From NCBI GenBank assembly GCA_037890055.1, contig JBBKBD010000010.1: a stretch of 64,000 nt of DNA. One strand, 5' to 3'. This document shows, piece after piece, positions 23,889 to 33,101 of this stretch. The DNA comes from Mediannikoviicoccus sp037890055 (GTDB lineage: Bacteria > Bacillota > Clostridia > Tissierellales > Peptoniphilaceae). The first letter of the stretch is position 1. The number at the start of each line of letters is the position of its first letter. Both the position numbers and the translations under genes were made by a program. The notes below the pieces were generated by a model that was not told the origin of the DNA, made no database searches, and saw only the letters and a list, made by a program, of their open reading frames with translations.

Positions 23889-24848
23889 TTAAATGGATAT
23901 CTCCTGTGCCATATCATATAGTTCTTCGTTTAGGATATGAGGTGTTTCAATTGCATCATCAAGTGAAACATCTATAATCTTTCCTGCTTTATAAGCCATT
24001 GCCAAGCCCGATTGACCGTCTATTAAAAGTTTTACTGCGCGATTTCCCATTTCACTTCCAAGTAGTCTATCGTGGGGGCTTGGAGAACCTCCTCTTTGAA
24101 CATGACCAAGTATGGTTACCTTTGTATCCACCTGTGTTATCTCTTCTATTTTTTCCTTTAATACATATGGCCTTCCTACTCCTTCAGCCATAACTATAAT
24201 ATGATGTAGCTTACCTCTTTTTCTACCTCTTTTTATCTTATTCATAATTGACTCTATATCAAGAGGCTTTTCAGGTATAACTATACTTTCAGCTCCCGAC
24301 GCAACTCCTGCATATAGTGCCAGGTCTCCACAATGTCTTCCCATTACTTCCACAATATTTGCTCTACCATGGGATGATGAAGTATCTCTCAGTTTACCTA
24401 CAGCTTCTGTAACCGTATTTACAGCAGTGTAAAACCCAATGGTTGAATCGGTGTAACCCATGTCGTTGTCAATGGTACAAGGTATTCCTATAACCTTAAC
24501 TCCCATGTCATGTAGAACCTTAGCTCCTTTAAAGGATCCATCTCCGCCTAACACCACTAGGCCATCAATTCCAAAATCCTTTAATATTTGAAAGGCCTGC
24601 TTCTGTCCCTTTTCAGTTTGAAAATCTTCTGATCTGGCAGAACCTAATATTGTTCCGCCCCTTTGTATTATGTCTGCAACAGATGACACATTCATTTCAT
24701 ATATATCACCGTTAATCAGTCCATCATATCCAAATCTAATTCCCATTACTCTAAGTCCATTAAATATGGCAGTTCTCGCCACGGCTCTAATGGCAGCGTT
24801 CATTCCCGGAGCGTCTCCTCCGCTGGTTAAAATGGCAATTGTCTTCAT
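23889..24848 (-). CDS. pfkA: ATP-dependent 6-phosphofructokinase
   Basis: 319 residues from the ATG at 24848. Family motifs: ILTSGGDAPGMNAAIRA, GGDGSFKGA, PCTIDNDMGYTD, VEVMGRHCGDLALYA. Bacterial PfkA, cytoplasmic, glycolysis. The gene starts 8 bp after the dnaE stop. With pyk downstream it is the common pfkA-pyk pair of low-GC Gram-positives. Confidence 0.97.
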   Translation of the reverse strand: MKTIAILTSGGDAPGMNAAIRAVARTAIFNGLRVMGIRFGYDGLINGDIYEMNVSSVADIIQRGGTILGSARSEDFQTEKGQKQAFQILKDFGIDGLVVLGGDGSFKGAKVLHDMGVKVIGIPCTIDNDMGYTDSTIGFYTAVNTVTEAVGKLRDTSSSHGRANIVEVMGRHCGDLALYAGVASGAESIVIPEKPLDIESIMNKIKRGRKRGKLHHIIVMAEGVGRPYVLKEKIEEITQVDTKVTILGHVQRGGSPSPHDRLLGSEMGNRAVKLLIDGQSGLAMAYKAGKIIDVSLDDAIETPHILNEELYDMAQEISI

Positions 24849-24856
24849 ATACACCT

Positions 24857-27800
24857 CTAAATAATTCTTATATTTTCTCTTCCCAGTATTGACTTAAGTT
24901 CATTCAATACTTCTTTATCTTCAAGATTTACATTGTATTCTTCGTTAAACATAAATCCTGTATTTGTCTTCTTAAAAAATAATTTCACTCTTGAATTACC
25001 CTTTTTGCCTATGAGTACCTGTTTTACAAGTTCAACTTTTTCCTTTTCACTTCCAACTTCAAAGATTAATTCAAGCGTTTTTTTATTGTTCACACGACTA
25101 ATGGCATTGCTGTAATTTTTAAATCGTGATTCAAGATCTTCAATTTTTTCTACAAATATATTTCCCTCGCCATTTTCATTTATATTTACCCTACCTTTAA
25201 TAGTAATAACTCTATCTTCCTCAATTAACTCTTTAAACTCCGAATAAGTTTTAGGAAAGATTACAATGGGTATGGTTCCGTATAAATCTTCTAAGGTTGC
25301 CGTTGCCATGGCAGAATGGGTATTCTTAGTGAATCTCTTTGTGACTTGATTTAGCACTCCAGAGACCACAACGACTTTCTTATCCCAATTGTCCTCTGCT
25401 TCCCTATTTTCAGAATCAAGTTCAAGGCTTGAAAACTCCTGTGTCTTTAAAATATAATCTTCATACTCCTTTAGTGGATGATCAGAAAGATATATTCCAA
25501 GAACTTCTTTTTCCATCTTTAAAAGTTCTTTCCTTGGATACTCCTTAACAGTATAGGTCTTCTCTTCCTTTTCTTCAACTATAGAACTGAAGTCGTCAAA
25601 TAGACTGGACTGTCCGGGTATATTTGTCCTCTTGTCCTTTAGAACAGAGTCGATTATCATGGAGCACTCCACCATAAGGGAATGCCTATTAGGGGATATT
25701 TCAGAAAGGGCTCCTCCCATTATTAAACATTCTATGGCTCTTTTGTTTATAGTCTGTGAGTTTTTTGATGCAAGTCTCTCGATGAAGTCTCTAAAGTCCT
25801 TAAAGTCCCCTCCATCTTTTCTTGCTTCAACTATCGTGTCTATTAATCCGGTTCCAACATTTTTAATGGCCGAAAGTCCAAATCTTATTTTATCTCCTTC
25901 AACGGAAAACTTTTTAAAGCTACTGTTAACATTTGGAGGAAGAATTTCTATCTTTAATCTCTTGCACTCTTGAATGTACTGGGCAACTTTTTTACTGTCT
26001 CCCATTATTGATGAGATTAACGCCGCCATAAACTCCACAGTATAATAGTACTTTAACCACGCGGTTCTCATGGCAACCAGTGAATATGCAGCAGAGTGGG
26101 ACTTGTTGAAGGCGTACTTTGCAAAGTCTATCATTAAGTCATAAATCTTATTTGCTGTGTCTTCATCAACGCCACGTCTTATGGCACCATCTATAAGGAT
26201 ATTGCCTTCATTGTCCTTTTGTCCATAAATAAATTTTACCCTTTCCTCTTCCATTACATCCATTTTCTTTTTACTCATGGCCCTACGAAGATTGTCCGCT
26301 CCACCGAGGGAGTAGCCTGCAAGTTGTTGCACTATCTGCATAACCTGCTCTTGATACACTATAGTGCCATAGGTTAAATTTAAAATTGGTTTTAATAGTG
26401 GATGTAAGTACCTTATGTTTTCAGGATTATTTTTATTTTTAATATAATTTGGAATCTCGTTCATTGGGCCTGGTCTAAAAAGTGAGTTTGCCGCAATAAG
26501 ATCGTCAAAAACCGTTGGCTTTAGTTCAGACAAGAAATTTCTCATTCCAGGAGATTCAAATTGAAATATTCCCAACGTCTCAGCACTTGAAAATAGTTTC
26601 AATACTTTTTTGTCGTTTACATCAATTTTATTTATATCTATGTCAATGTTTCTGTTTTGCTTTATCAGTTTAATTGTGTCATCAATAACAGTTAATGTTC
26701 TTAGTCCCAAAAAATCCATCTTTAAAAGACCCAGTTCTTCAAGCTCCGTCATGTTGAACTGCGTTATAACAGAGTCTTTATTCTTAGCAAGGGGAACATA
26801 TTCCACTATGGGCTCTTTTGAAATAACCACTCCCGCCGCATGGGTTGACGTATGTCTTGGCATTCCCTCTAGGTCATTTGCCACATCAATAAGCTTTTTA
26901 ATCTCTTCAGAGCTATTATATATTTCTTTGAACTCCTCGCTTGTATCCAAAGCCTTTTCAATGGTTATATTTAGCTCATTAGGCACGTTCTTTGCCACCT
27001 TGTCTACCAGGTTTAGGGGAATTCCCATAACACGGCCTACGTCCCTTATACAGCCTCTAGCGCCCATTGTTCCAAATGTAACTATTTGGGCAACTTTATT
27101 TTCACCATACTTTTCTACAACATAGTCTATAACTTCTTCTCTTCTCTCGTAACAGAAGTCTATATCGATGTCGGGCATGGATACCCTCTCTGGATTTAAA
27201 AATCTTTCAAAGAGCAAGTTATATTTAATTGGATCAATGTCTGTTATGCCTAGAGCAAAGCTAATAATGGATCCTGCAGCAGAGCCCCTTCCAGGGCCAA
27301 CCGGAATGTCTTTGCTCTTTGCAAATCTTATAAAGTCAGAGACTATTAGGAAGTAGTCCACATAGCCCATCTCTTCTATGGTCTTTAATTCAAATTGAAC
27401 CCTCTCTTTAATATCTTCAGTTACATCTTCATATCTATTTTCAATCCCCGTCCATGTAAGGTTTCTTAAGTATTCATTATTAGTAAGACCTTCAGGCACT
27501 TTAAAATAAGGTAAGTGTAGATGTTCAAAGTCAAGGTCCACATTACATCTCTCAGATACCTTCATGGTGTTTTCTAAATATTCTGGATTATCAAAAAGTT
27601 CACTCATTTCCTGTGGGGAGCGTAGATAAAATTCTCCAGGAGCATAGTGCATGTCTTGGTTATTTGCATCTTGTAAAGTACGTCCAGTCTGAACACATAA
27701 AAGTACTTTATGGTTCTTCCAGTCATCTTTTTTTATATAGTGAACGTCATTTGTGGCACAGATCGGAATGTGAAGTTCTTCAGAAATATTTTTCATTCCA

Positions 27801-28363
27801 GCTATAACTATTTCATCTTCCTTCATTCCATGGTTTTGAACTTCTAAAAAGAAGTTGCCTTTGCCAAAAATGTCTTCAAGTTCGGCTGCCGCTTTTTTTG
27901 CCCCAGCATAATTATTGTTTACAAGTTTTTCAGATACCTCACCCTTTAAACACGCAGAAAGGCATATTAGTCCCTCACTATACTTTCTAAGCACATCTTT
28001 ATCAACTCTAGGTTTATAATAAAATCCATTTAAATAACCAAGGGATACTATCTTCATCAAATTTTTATATCCAATATTGTTTTCTGCAAGCAGTATCAAA
28101 TGGTTATAATTTTTATTTTGAGGACTCTTATCCATATAATTTTTATTAACGGTATATACCTCACAGCCTATTATAGGTTTTAAATCTCTTTTTTTAGCTT
28201 CTTTATAAAATTCAACTACACCGAACATGCATCCATGGTCCGTTATGGCACAGCTTTCCATGCCAAGTTCTTTTACTCGGTCTAGTAGTTTAGGTATTGG
28301 ACTAAATCCGTCAAGCAAGCTATATCCCGTATGTAAATGTAAATGAGTAAATTTTGTCTCCAT
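24857..28363 (-). CDS. dnaE: DNA polymerase III alpha subunit DnaE
   Basis: 1168 residues. N-terminal PHP domain (THLHLHTGYSLLDG), polymerase palm (GPGRGSAAGSIISF; PDIDIDFCYERR with catalytic Asp), fingers (FNKSHSAAYS), HhH and C-terminal OB domain (VVVVSGVLNQVTKRF). Replicative/lagging-strand polymerase of DnaE1/E3 type. Upstream lie tandem hairpins and a -10-like TACAAT near 28,395. Confidence 0.97.
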   Translation of the reverse strand: METKFTHLHLHTGYSLLDGFSPIPKLLDRVKELGMESCAITDHGCMFGVVEFYKEAKKRDLKPIIGCEVYTVNKNYMDKSPQNKNYNHLILLAENNIGYKNLMKIVSLGYLNGFYYKPRVDKDVLRKYSEGLICLSACLKGEVSEKLVNNNYAGAKKAAAELEDIFGKGNFFLEVQNHGMKEDEIVIAGMKNISEELHIPICATNDVHYIKKDDWKNHKVLLCVQTGRTLQDANNQDMHYAPGEFYLRSPQEMSELFDNPEYLENTMKVSERCNVDLDFEHLHLPYFKVPEGLTNNEYLRNLTWTGIENRYEDVTEDIKERVQFELKTIEEMGYVDYFLIVSDFIRFAKSKDIPVGPGRGSAAGSIISFALGITDIDPIKYNLLFERFLNPERVSMPDIDIDFCYERREEVIDYVVEKYGENKVAQIVTFGTMGARGCIRDVGRVMGIPLNLVDKVAKNVPNELNITIEKALDTSEEFKEIYNSSEEIKKLIDVANDLEGMPRHTSTHAAGVVISKEPIVEYVPLAKNKDSVITQFNMTELEELGLLKMDFLGLRTLTVIDDTIKLIKQNRNIDIDINKIDVNDKKVLKLFSSAETLGIFQFESPGMRNFLSELKPTVFDDLIAANSLFRPGPMNEIPNYIKNKNNPENIRYLHPLLKPILNLTYGTIVYQEQVMQIVQQLAGYSLGGADNLRRAMSKKKMDVMEEERVKFIYGQKDNEGNILIDGAIRRGVDEDTANKIYDLMIDFAKYAFNKSHSAAYSLVAMRTAWLKYYYTVEFMAALISSIMGDSKKVAQYIQECKRLKIEILPPNVNSSFKKFSVEGDKIRFGLSAIKNVGTGLIDTIVEARKDGGDFKDFRDFIERLASKNSQTINKRAIECLIMGGALSEISPNRHSLMVECSMIIDSVLKDKRTNIPGQSSLFDDFSSIVEEKEEKTYTVKEYPRKELLKMEKEVLGIYLSDHPLKEYEDYILKTQEFSSLELDSENREAEDNWDKKVVVVSGVLNQVTKRFTKNTHSAMATATLEDLYGTIPIVIFPKTYSEFKELIEEDRVITIKGRVNINENGEGNIFVEKIEDLESRFKNYSNAISRVNNKKTLELIFEVGSEKEKVELVKQVLIGKKGNSRVKLFFKKTNTGFMFNEEYNVNLEDKEVLNELKSILGRENIRII

Positions 28364-28423
28364 GTTTATTCCTCTCCTGTGTAAATTGTATCATAAGCTA
28401 AAAGATTTCTTAAATAAAGAGAT

Positions 28424-28467
28424 AATAAAAGCTGTTGAGTATATGTATTCATATCCTATCAACAGCT
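28424..28467 (-). terminator. Second hairpin between rplL and dnaE
   Basis: AGCTGTTGA and CAACAGCT arms with an inner ATATG/CATAT pairing, then TTTTATT on the minus strand. Confidence 0.55.
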
Positions 28468-28504
28468 AAAAAAATATGGTACCAAGTTTCCTCGGTACCA
28501 TTAG
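28468..28504 (-). terminator. Terminator after rplL
   Basis: TGGTACC/GGTACCA stem followed by TATTTTTTT. Confidence 0.85.
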
Positions 28505-28516
28505 TTTTTTTGGTAA

Positions 28517-28894
28517 TTACTTAAGTTCTACAGTAGCTCCAAGTTCTTCTAATTGAGATTTCATTTCTTCTGCTTCAGCCTTAGCTACGCCTTCCTTAAG
28601 TGTCTTAGGAGCTCCGTCAACTAATTCTTTAGCATCTTTTAGTCCAAGACCAAGTAAGTCTTTAACAACTTTGATTATCTTAATCTTTTGGCTTCCTGCT
28701 GATTCTAATACTACATCGTATTCAGATTTTTCTTCTGCTCCACCAGCTTCTCCGCCTGCAGCAGCAGCTACTCCACCTACAACTACAGGTGCTGCAGCTG
28801 AAACTCCGAATTTTTCTTCTGCTTCTTTAACTAAGTCATTTAATTCAAGAACTGACATGTTCTCAATTGCTTCTAATATTTGTTGAATATCCAT
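28517..28894 (-). CDS. rplL: Ribosomal protein bL12 (L7/L12)
   Basis: 125 residues. N-terminal dimerisation helices, alanine-rich hinge (APVVVGGVAAAAGG) and C-terminal factor-binding domain (KIKIIKVVKDLLGLGLKDAKELVDGAPKTLKEG). Stalk protein that recruits translation GTPases. Cotranscribed with rplJ, 25 bp upstream. Confidence 0.98.
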   Translation of the reverse strand: MDIQQILEAIENMSVLELNDLVKEAEEKFGVSAAAPVVVGGVAAAAGGEAGGAEEKSEYDVVLESAGSQKIKIIKVVKDLLGLGLKDAKELVDGAPKTLKEGVAKAEAEEMKSQLEELGATVELK

Positions 28895-28919
28895 TATAAT
28901 CCTCCGTTTAATTTTTAAT

Positions 28920-29462
28920 TTATTCTGCAGTAACTTCTTCTGCTTCTTGTGCAGGACCTTCCTCAGATCCTTCTTCTTTTTTCTTAGCTATAGCATCTAA
29001 TAAGTATACGAAGTTAGATACTGGTGCCTTCAAGCTACCAAGTAACTTACCGATAAGAACTTCTTTAGATGGTATAGACGCTAATTCTTTAACACCTTCA
29101 ATGTCAAGAAATTTTTCATCAATATAACCTGCTTTAATTTCTAAGTTTTCATGCTCTTTTGCAAAGTCATTAGTAATTCTAGCAGCTGCAGTTTCTTCGC
29201 CCATACTGAATGCAATTGCATTTGGACCATTTAAATGTTCTAAGATAGAATCATGTCCAAGGTTTTTAAATGCAATGTTCATCATTGTATTCTTGTAAAC
29301 TTTGTAAACTACATCTTCTTTTCTGAATCTTTCTCTTAGTTCTGTTAACTCTTCAACATTTAGTCCTCTATAGTCAACTAATACCATTGATTTAGATTCT
29401 TCAATGTTTTTAGTAATTTCAGATACTACTGATTCTTTTTGCTTTAAAACGTGATCTTTCAA
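28920..29462 (-). CDS. rplJ: Ribosomal protein uL10
   Basis: 180 residues. Stalk base that binds 23S rRNA and L12 dimers (VSEITKNIEESKSMVLVDYRGLNVEELTELR). A 20-residue acidic tail (KKKEEGSEEGPAQEAEE) extends the usual length of about 165. Preceded by an L10 leader and a strong promoter. rplK and rplA are not adjacent, unlike many genomes. Confidence 0.97.
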   Translation of the reverse strand: MKDHVLKQKESVVSEITKNIEESKSMVLVDYRGLNVEELTELRERFRKEDVVYKVYKNTMMNIAFKNLGHDSILEHLNGPNAIAFSMGEETAAARITNDFAKEHENLEIKAGYIDEKFLDIEGVKELASIPSKEVLIGKLLGSLKAPVSNFVYLLDAIAKKKEEGSEEGPAQEAEEVTAE

Positions 29463-29494
29463 AAAAATTCACCTCCACTACCGTTTAATACCAA

Positions 29495-29616
29495 AAACTT
29501 AAATATAAAAAATCTTTCTACCCAAAAAGGCAGAAAGATCTGAATTCAATCTTGTCTACCTCGGTAGGAAATTAAGTTTTCACACCTACTGTCTTTGGCA
29601 GTATTTAATTACCTAG
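29495..29616 (-). promoter_or_regulatory. Ribosomal L10 leader with attenuator
   Basis: The leader has the L10-binding hairpin (TACTGCC...CCTACCGAGGTAG region) followed by an attenuator stem GATCTTTCTGCC/GGGTAGAAAGAT and TTTTTT (29500-29541). L10-L12 complex binding represses rplJ-rplL in this class of leader. Confidence 0.75.
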
Positions 29617-29619
29617 TAT

Positions 29620-29648
29620 ATTATGACAGATGTTTTTTAATCTGTCAA
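29620..29648 (-). promoter_or_regulatory. rplJ-rplL promoter
   Basis: TTGACA (29643-29648), 17-bp spacer, CATAAT (29620-29625). Confidence 0.8.
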
Positions 29649-29653
29649 GCTTT

Positions 29654-30301
29654 TTATTCTTCTTCTGCTGCTGCTTCTTCAGTTTCGTCAACAGTTGGAA
29701 CATCAGCTGCGTCTACTTCTTCTGCATCTTCTTCAATAACTTCTTCTCTTGGTTCAGAAAGAATTGCAACTGGTTCATCAGCATCTTCAAATAATTCAAT
29801 CTTGTCGTTTCCGTAGATATCTAAGTCAGCAACTGTTAATGTTTCACCAATCTTCATATTTTCTACATTTACAATAGCTTCTGAAGGGATGTCTGATGGA
29901 AGACATTCAACTTCAATTTCATTTAGTAAGTGCATTAATACTGATGGTTGTTCGTGGATGTTGTCTCTTCCTTCACAAACAACTGGAACAACAACTCTCA
30001 TCTTAGTATTCATGTCTACACCAACGAAGTCAACGTGAACGTATTGGTTCTTGAAAGGATGTTTTTGAACGTCTTTAATAAGAGCCTTTCTTTCTTTTCC
30101 GTCAATGTTTAAAGTTACAAGGTTAGAAGTACCTGCTGTTAAGTATAACTTTTCTAAGTCTCTTTCTTCTACAACTAGATTGACGTTTTCTTCTCCTCTT
30201 TGATAGATAACTCCTGGAACTCTTTTTTCCACTCTTAATTTATCTACTTTATTCTTTCCTGTACCCATTCTAACTTGGGCGTTAATTTTAAAATCTGTCA
30301 T
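29654..30301 (-). CDS. rplY: Ribosomal protein bL25, Ctc-type
   Basis: 215 residues from the ATG at 30301 (GGAGG just upstream; an earlier ATG at 30313 sits before that site). N-terminal 5S-rRNA-binding L25 domain (RMGTGKNKVDKLRVEKRVPGVIY) plus the TL5/Ctc C-terminal domain and an acidic, alanine-rich tail (EEDAEEVDAADVPTVDE). The long Ctc form is common in Firmicutes and linked to stress. Confidence 0.93.
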   Translation of the reverse strand: MTDFKINAQVRMGTGKNKVDKLRVEKRVPGVIYQRGEENVNLVVEERDLEKLYLTAGTSNLVTLNIDGKERKALIKDVQKHPFKNQYVHVDFVGVDMNTKMRVVVPVVCEGRDNIHEQPSVLMHLLNEIEVECLPSDIPSEAIVNVENMKIGETLTVADLDIYGNDKIELFEDADEPVAILSEPREEVIEEDAEEVDAADVPTVDETEEAAAEEE

Positions 30302-30322
30302 GCTTACCTCCATATAAAAATA

Positions 30323-30568
30323 TTAAGACTTTAACAATAATAACACAATTATGCCCGGAATGCCAAATATTCCTGCAACTAATGCATTTAAAAATGTTAA
30401 GTTTAATGTAATTCCAAAAATTCCACCTATTAAATTGAAAACAAATAATAGTAACAAGCCTGAAATACTATTGATAATTAGCTTGCCCACAGCTTTTATT
30501 GAAAAGCTTAGGAGTCTAAAAAATAGCATCATTAGTACAACGGCTATTATGATTACAAAAATCTGCAT
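30323..30568 (-). CDS. BofA-family membrane protein
   Basis: 81 residues, nearly all hydrophobic: three helices, with LFVFNLIGGIFGITLNLTFLNALVAGIFGIPGII matching the pro-sigmaK processing inhibitor BofA family. BofA inhibits the SpoIVFB protease in sporulating cells. Nothing else in this window is specific to sporulation, so a non-sporulation role is possible. Confidence 0.8.
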   Translation of the reverse strand: MQIFVIIIAVVLMMLFFRLLSFSIKAVGKLIINSISGLLLLFVFNLIGGIFGITLNLTFLNALVAGIFGIPGIIVLLLLKS

Positions 30569-30585
30569 AATATCACCAGCTAATA

Positions 30586-31950
30586 TTAGTTTTCGTCATT
30601 TGAATCGTCATCATTTTTTTGGTCACTATCATTATTATAATTATTATTTTCGCCATTGTCATCATTTGTATCTTGATTTGTGTCGTCTTGTTGATTGTCA
30701 TTTTCTTCATTTGTATCTTGATTTGTGTCGTCTTGCTGATTGTCATTTTCTTCATTTGTATTTAAGTTATTTTCTTTACTTACTTTAGCAAGACCTAAAT
30801 ACTCTTCTAAGCATAAATTATTTCTATGCATTTCATCTGCAACAGTTGGCTCCACAAATCTTATATGCCATGGTTCAAACTTTCTTCCAGTTATATTTTC
30901 CTTGTCCTTAGGATATCTGATAATGAATCCATATTTATGAGCGTTTTCAACTAGCCACTTATACTCCTTGCTGTCTTGGAAATTGTCGTTGTACTTATTT
31001 TCATAATCCTCTCCAACAACGTCAAATGCAAGGCCAGTTTGATGTTCGCTCTTACCTGGTTCAACCTGTGATCCATCCGCCATGTACTCTCCAAATGCAG
31101 ATACGCCATCGGTATATCCATTTGTCTTTTGTTGTTCATAGCTTCTAAAGTCACTTGCAATTTTTATTATTATTCCATCATTCTTAGCTTTTCTTGCCAT
31201 GATGTCAAAGTTTGTCTTTGCCTGTACATTCATTCCTGGTTGGAAGTCTTCTGGCAAGCTATATTGATTATTTACCACAAGTATTCCCTTTATAACCTTA
31301 AGTTGGTCTGGGTTATTTACAGTTGAAAGGTTTGAACTTTCAATATAACCGTCGATGCCGTTGTATCTAACTTTGTTAAATCCATTTGTAACACCATAGT
31401 TTTCAAGGTATTCTCCAGCTGCAATTTCTCCAAGCTCTGTAGATGAAGTATTGCTTTCTTGATAATACTTAGCAGATTTTGTAACTAATACAAAACCTTT
31501 CAAACTTGTGGTTTCATTGCTATTTACGGTTTCCACAATATTTGCAGGGTCTGTACCTGCTATGTTTTTCTTGTTTTTTGCATCAAGAACTGATTTTAGT
31601 AAAAGCGCAAGGATTAAAACTGCTATAATTGAAACTCCAACAGTAATCATTCGCTTTTTCTTTTTCTGTTCTTCTCTTTTCTTCATTGCAATGTGTTGTA
31701 ATCTTCTTCTCTCTTGCTCAATAGCCTTAGGATCCATCTTTATGGTATGGTCCCTAAAGTTTTGATTTCTTTCGTAAGAAGGGTTATGCTCTGATGAAGA
31801 ATTTCTTCGTCTATACTCCTCAGACCTTTGAGTTCTCTGTCTGGACTCTTCGTCTCTTGTGACATTTCTGTTTTTCAGTCCATCCACACCTTGATCTAAG
31901 AAGCTATATTTTTCGTTGATATCTCTAAAACTCTTTCTTCTCTTAGACAT
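30586..31950 (-). CDS. VanY-type D-Ala-D-Ala carboxypeptidase with SH3 domain
   Basis: 454 residues. Charged cytoplasmic N-terminus, one membrane helix (about 101-122), an SH3-like domain (about 150-215, ending YNGIDGYIESSNLS) and a VanY/M15B peptidase (about 225-395) with zinc motifs SEHQTGLAFDV and EPWHIRFVE. It trims the pentapeptide of peptidoglycan outside the membrane. The last ~60 residues are a disordered Asn/Asp/Gln/Glu tail with two copies of a 15-residue unit. It overlaps the glycosyltransferase gene by 8 bp. Confidence 0.9.
   Translation of the reverse strand: MSKRRKSFRDINEKYSFLDQGVDGLKNRNVTRDEESRQRTQRSEEYRRRNSSSEHNPSYERNQNFRDHTIKMDPKAIEQERRRLQHIAMKKREEQKKKKRMITVGVSIIAVLILALLLKSVLDAKNKKNIAGTDPANIVETVNSNETTSLKGFVLVTKSAKYYQESNTSSTELGEIAAGEYLENYGVTNGFNKVRYNGIDGYIESSNLSTVNNPDQLKVIKGILVVNNQYSLPEDFQPGMNVQAKTNFDIMARKAKNDGIIIKIASDFRSYEQQKTNGYTDGVSAFGEYMADGSQVEPGKSEHQTGLAFDVVGEDYENKYNDNFQDSKEYKWLVENAHKYGFIIRYPKDKENITGRKFEPWHIRFVEPTVADEMHRNNLCLEEYLGLAKVSKENNLNTNEENDNQQDDTNQDTNEENDNQQDDTNQDTNDDNGENNNYNNDSDQKNDDDSNDEN
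30666..30755. repeat. Two tandem 45-bp repeats in the VanY-gene tail
   Basis: 30666-30710 and 30711-30755 differ at one base. Each encodes the same 15-residue Asn/Asp/Gln-rich unit; copy number could vary in frame. Confidence 0.9.
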
Positions 31951-33100
31951 TTTTTACTCCTTTTGAAACTGAGGAATATATTTTTAGTAAATCTTTTACA
32001 CTTGCCTCTTTTGAAAAGTTCAAGTCCACATACTCCCTAATTTCTAGTTTGTTAAATCCTTTTATACCATTATACATTAATTTTAGTTTATTTGCTAAGT
32101 CTAAGACATTGTTTTTCTCTGCAATTACGCCATTAAACTCCCTAATGAAGTGTTCAGAGCCTCCATTGTTCACTGTAATAACTGGAAGACCACAGTTCAT
32201 CGCCTCAATATACACCTTTCCATAGGTTTCATGATGAGAGGCCAATATAAAAAGATCTGACTTGTTGTACTCTTCATTTATTTCACTTAAACTCTTATGA
32301 CCCATTAAAAATATTTTATCTTCCATTCCATTTTTTTGAATCAACTTAATAAGATTTTCCCTTTCAGGCCCTTGTCCAAAGATTTTTAAAGTAGCATTTT
32401 TATCTTTAAACACATTTGTAAAGGCTTCTATAACTTCAAAATGGCCCTTGTCTTTAATTAAATTTCCCGTTGATACCACATGGAACGTATCTTCATCAAA
32501 ATTATAATTTTTTAAAGTAAATGAATTTGTGTCAACTACAGTGGGAGATACGACCGGAACTACACCAAAGTTTTTCTCCATAATTTTTTTAAAGTATGGG
32601 CTTCCTACAATTAGTTTGTCACAGTTATTATAGACATATTCTCCAATAATCCTCTTCTCTTTTGATATATCGTTAATATCTTCCTTGTTCACATGGGAAG
32701 AGTGCTCTGAAATTACAATTGGCAAATCTATTTTATTTTCTTTAATGACTTTTACAAAGGGATATGAATAATTTAGAAAATGTGAGTGTAAAATATTAGT
32801 TCCCTTTTCTCTACCCAAAATTTTTGGAAGATATTTTTTTAGTGCAAGGCTTCCATATTTCATTTGAGTTAGTTCATTTAAATTGCCTAGGGGAACACTG
32901 ATATTATAATATCTTATTCCCTTGTACTCACCTTCACTATAGCCCCACTTTCTCCATCTTCTAATTGATCTTATGTCAAGGGACACCATGTATACATCAA
33001 TCCCCTCTTCCTTCAAGGCTTTGGCGTATTCAAATTGATGTATTCCATACATTGGGGTCTTTTCATTTGGAATGCCTTGTGTGGCCATCAACACTTTCAT
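31943..33100 (-). CDS. GT4-family glycosyltransferase
   Basis: 385 residues. GT-B fold: N-terminal MKVLMATQGIPNEKTPMYGIHQFEYAKAL, HSHFLNYSYP, and C-terminal sugar-nucleotide site (VSTGNLIKDKGHFEVIEAF; ASHHETYGKVYIEAMNCGLPVITVNNGG with the E-x7-E motif). Cytoplasmic, adds a sugar to an envelope polysaccharide or lipid; acceptor unknown. It lies between VanY and the CapD-like dehydratase. Confidence 0.88.
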   Translation of the reverse strand: MKVLMATQGIPNEKTPMYGIHQFEYAKALKEEGIDVYMVSLDIRSIRRWRKWGYSEGEYKGIRYYNISVPLGNLNELTQMKYGSLALKKYLPKILGREKGTNILHSHFLNYSYPFVKVIKENKIDLPIVISEHSSHVNKEDINDISKEKRIIGEYVYNNCDKLIVGSPYFKKIMEKNFGVVPVVSPTVVDTNSFTLKNYNFDEDTFHVVSTGNLIKDKGHFEVIEAFTNVFKDKNATLKIFGQGPERENLIKLIQKNGMEDKIFLMGHKSLSEINEEYNKSDLFILASHHETYGKVYIEAMNCGLPVITVNNGGSEHFIREFNGVIAEKNNVLDLANKLKLMYNGIKGFNKLEIREYVDLNFSKEASVKDLLKIYSSVSKGVKNV

Positions 33101-33101
33101 T

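Noticed and set aside
30573..30755. Lys/Thr/Met-rich 60-residue frame inside the VanY gene
   Set aside because: It is another reading of the tandem repeats of the VanY tail with no start signal; a shadow frame.
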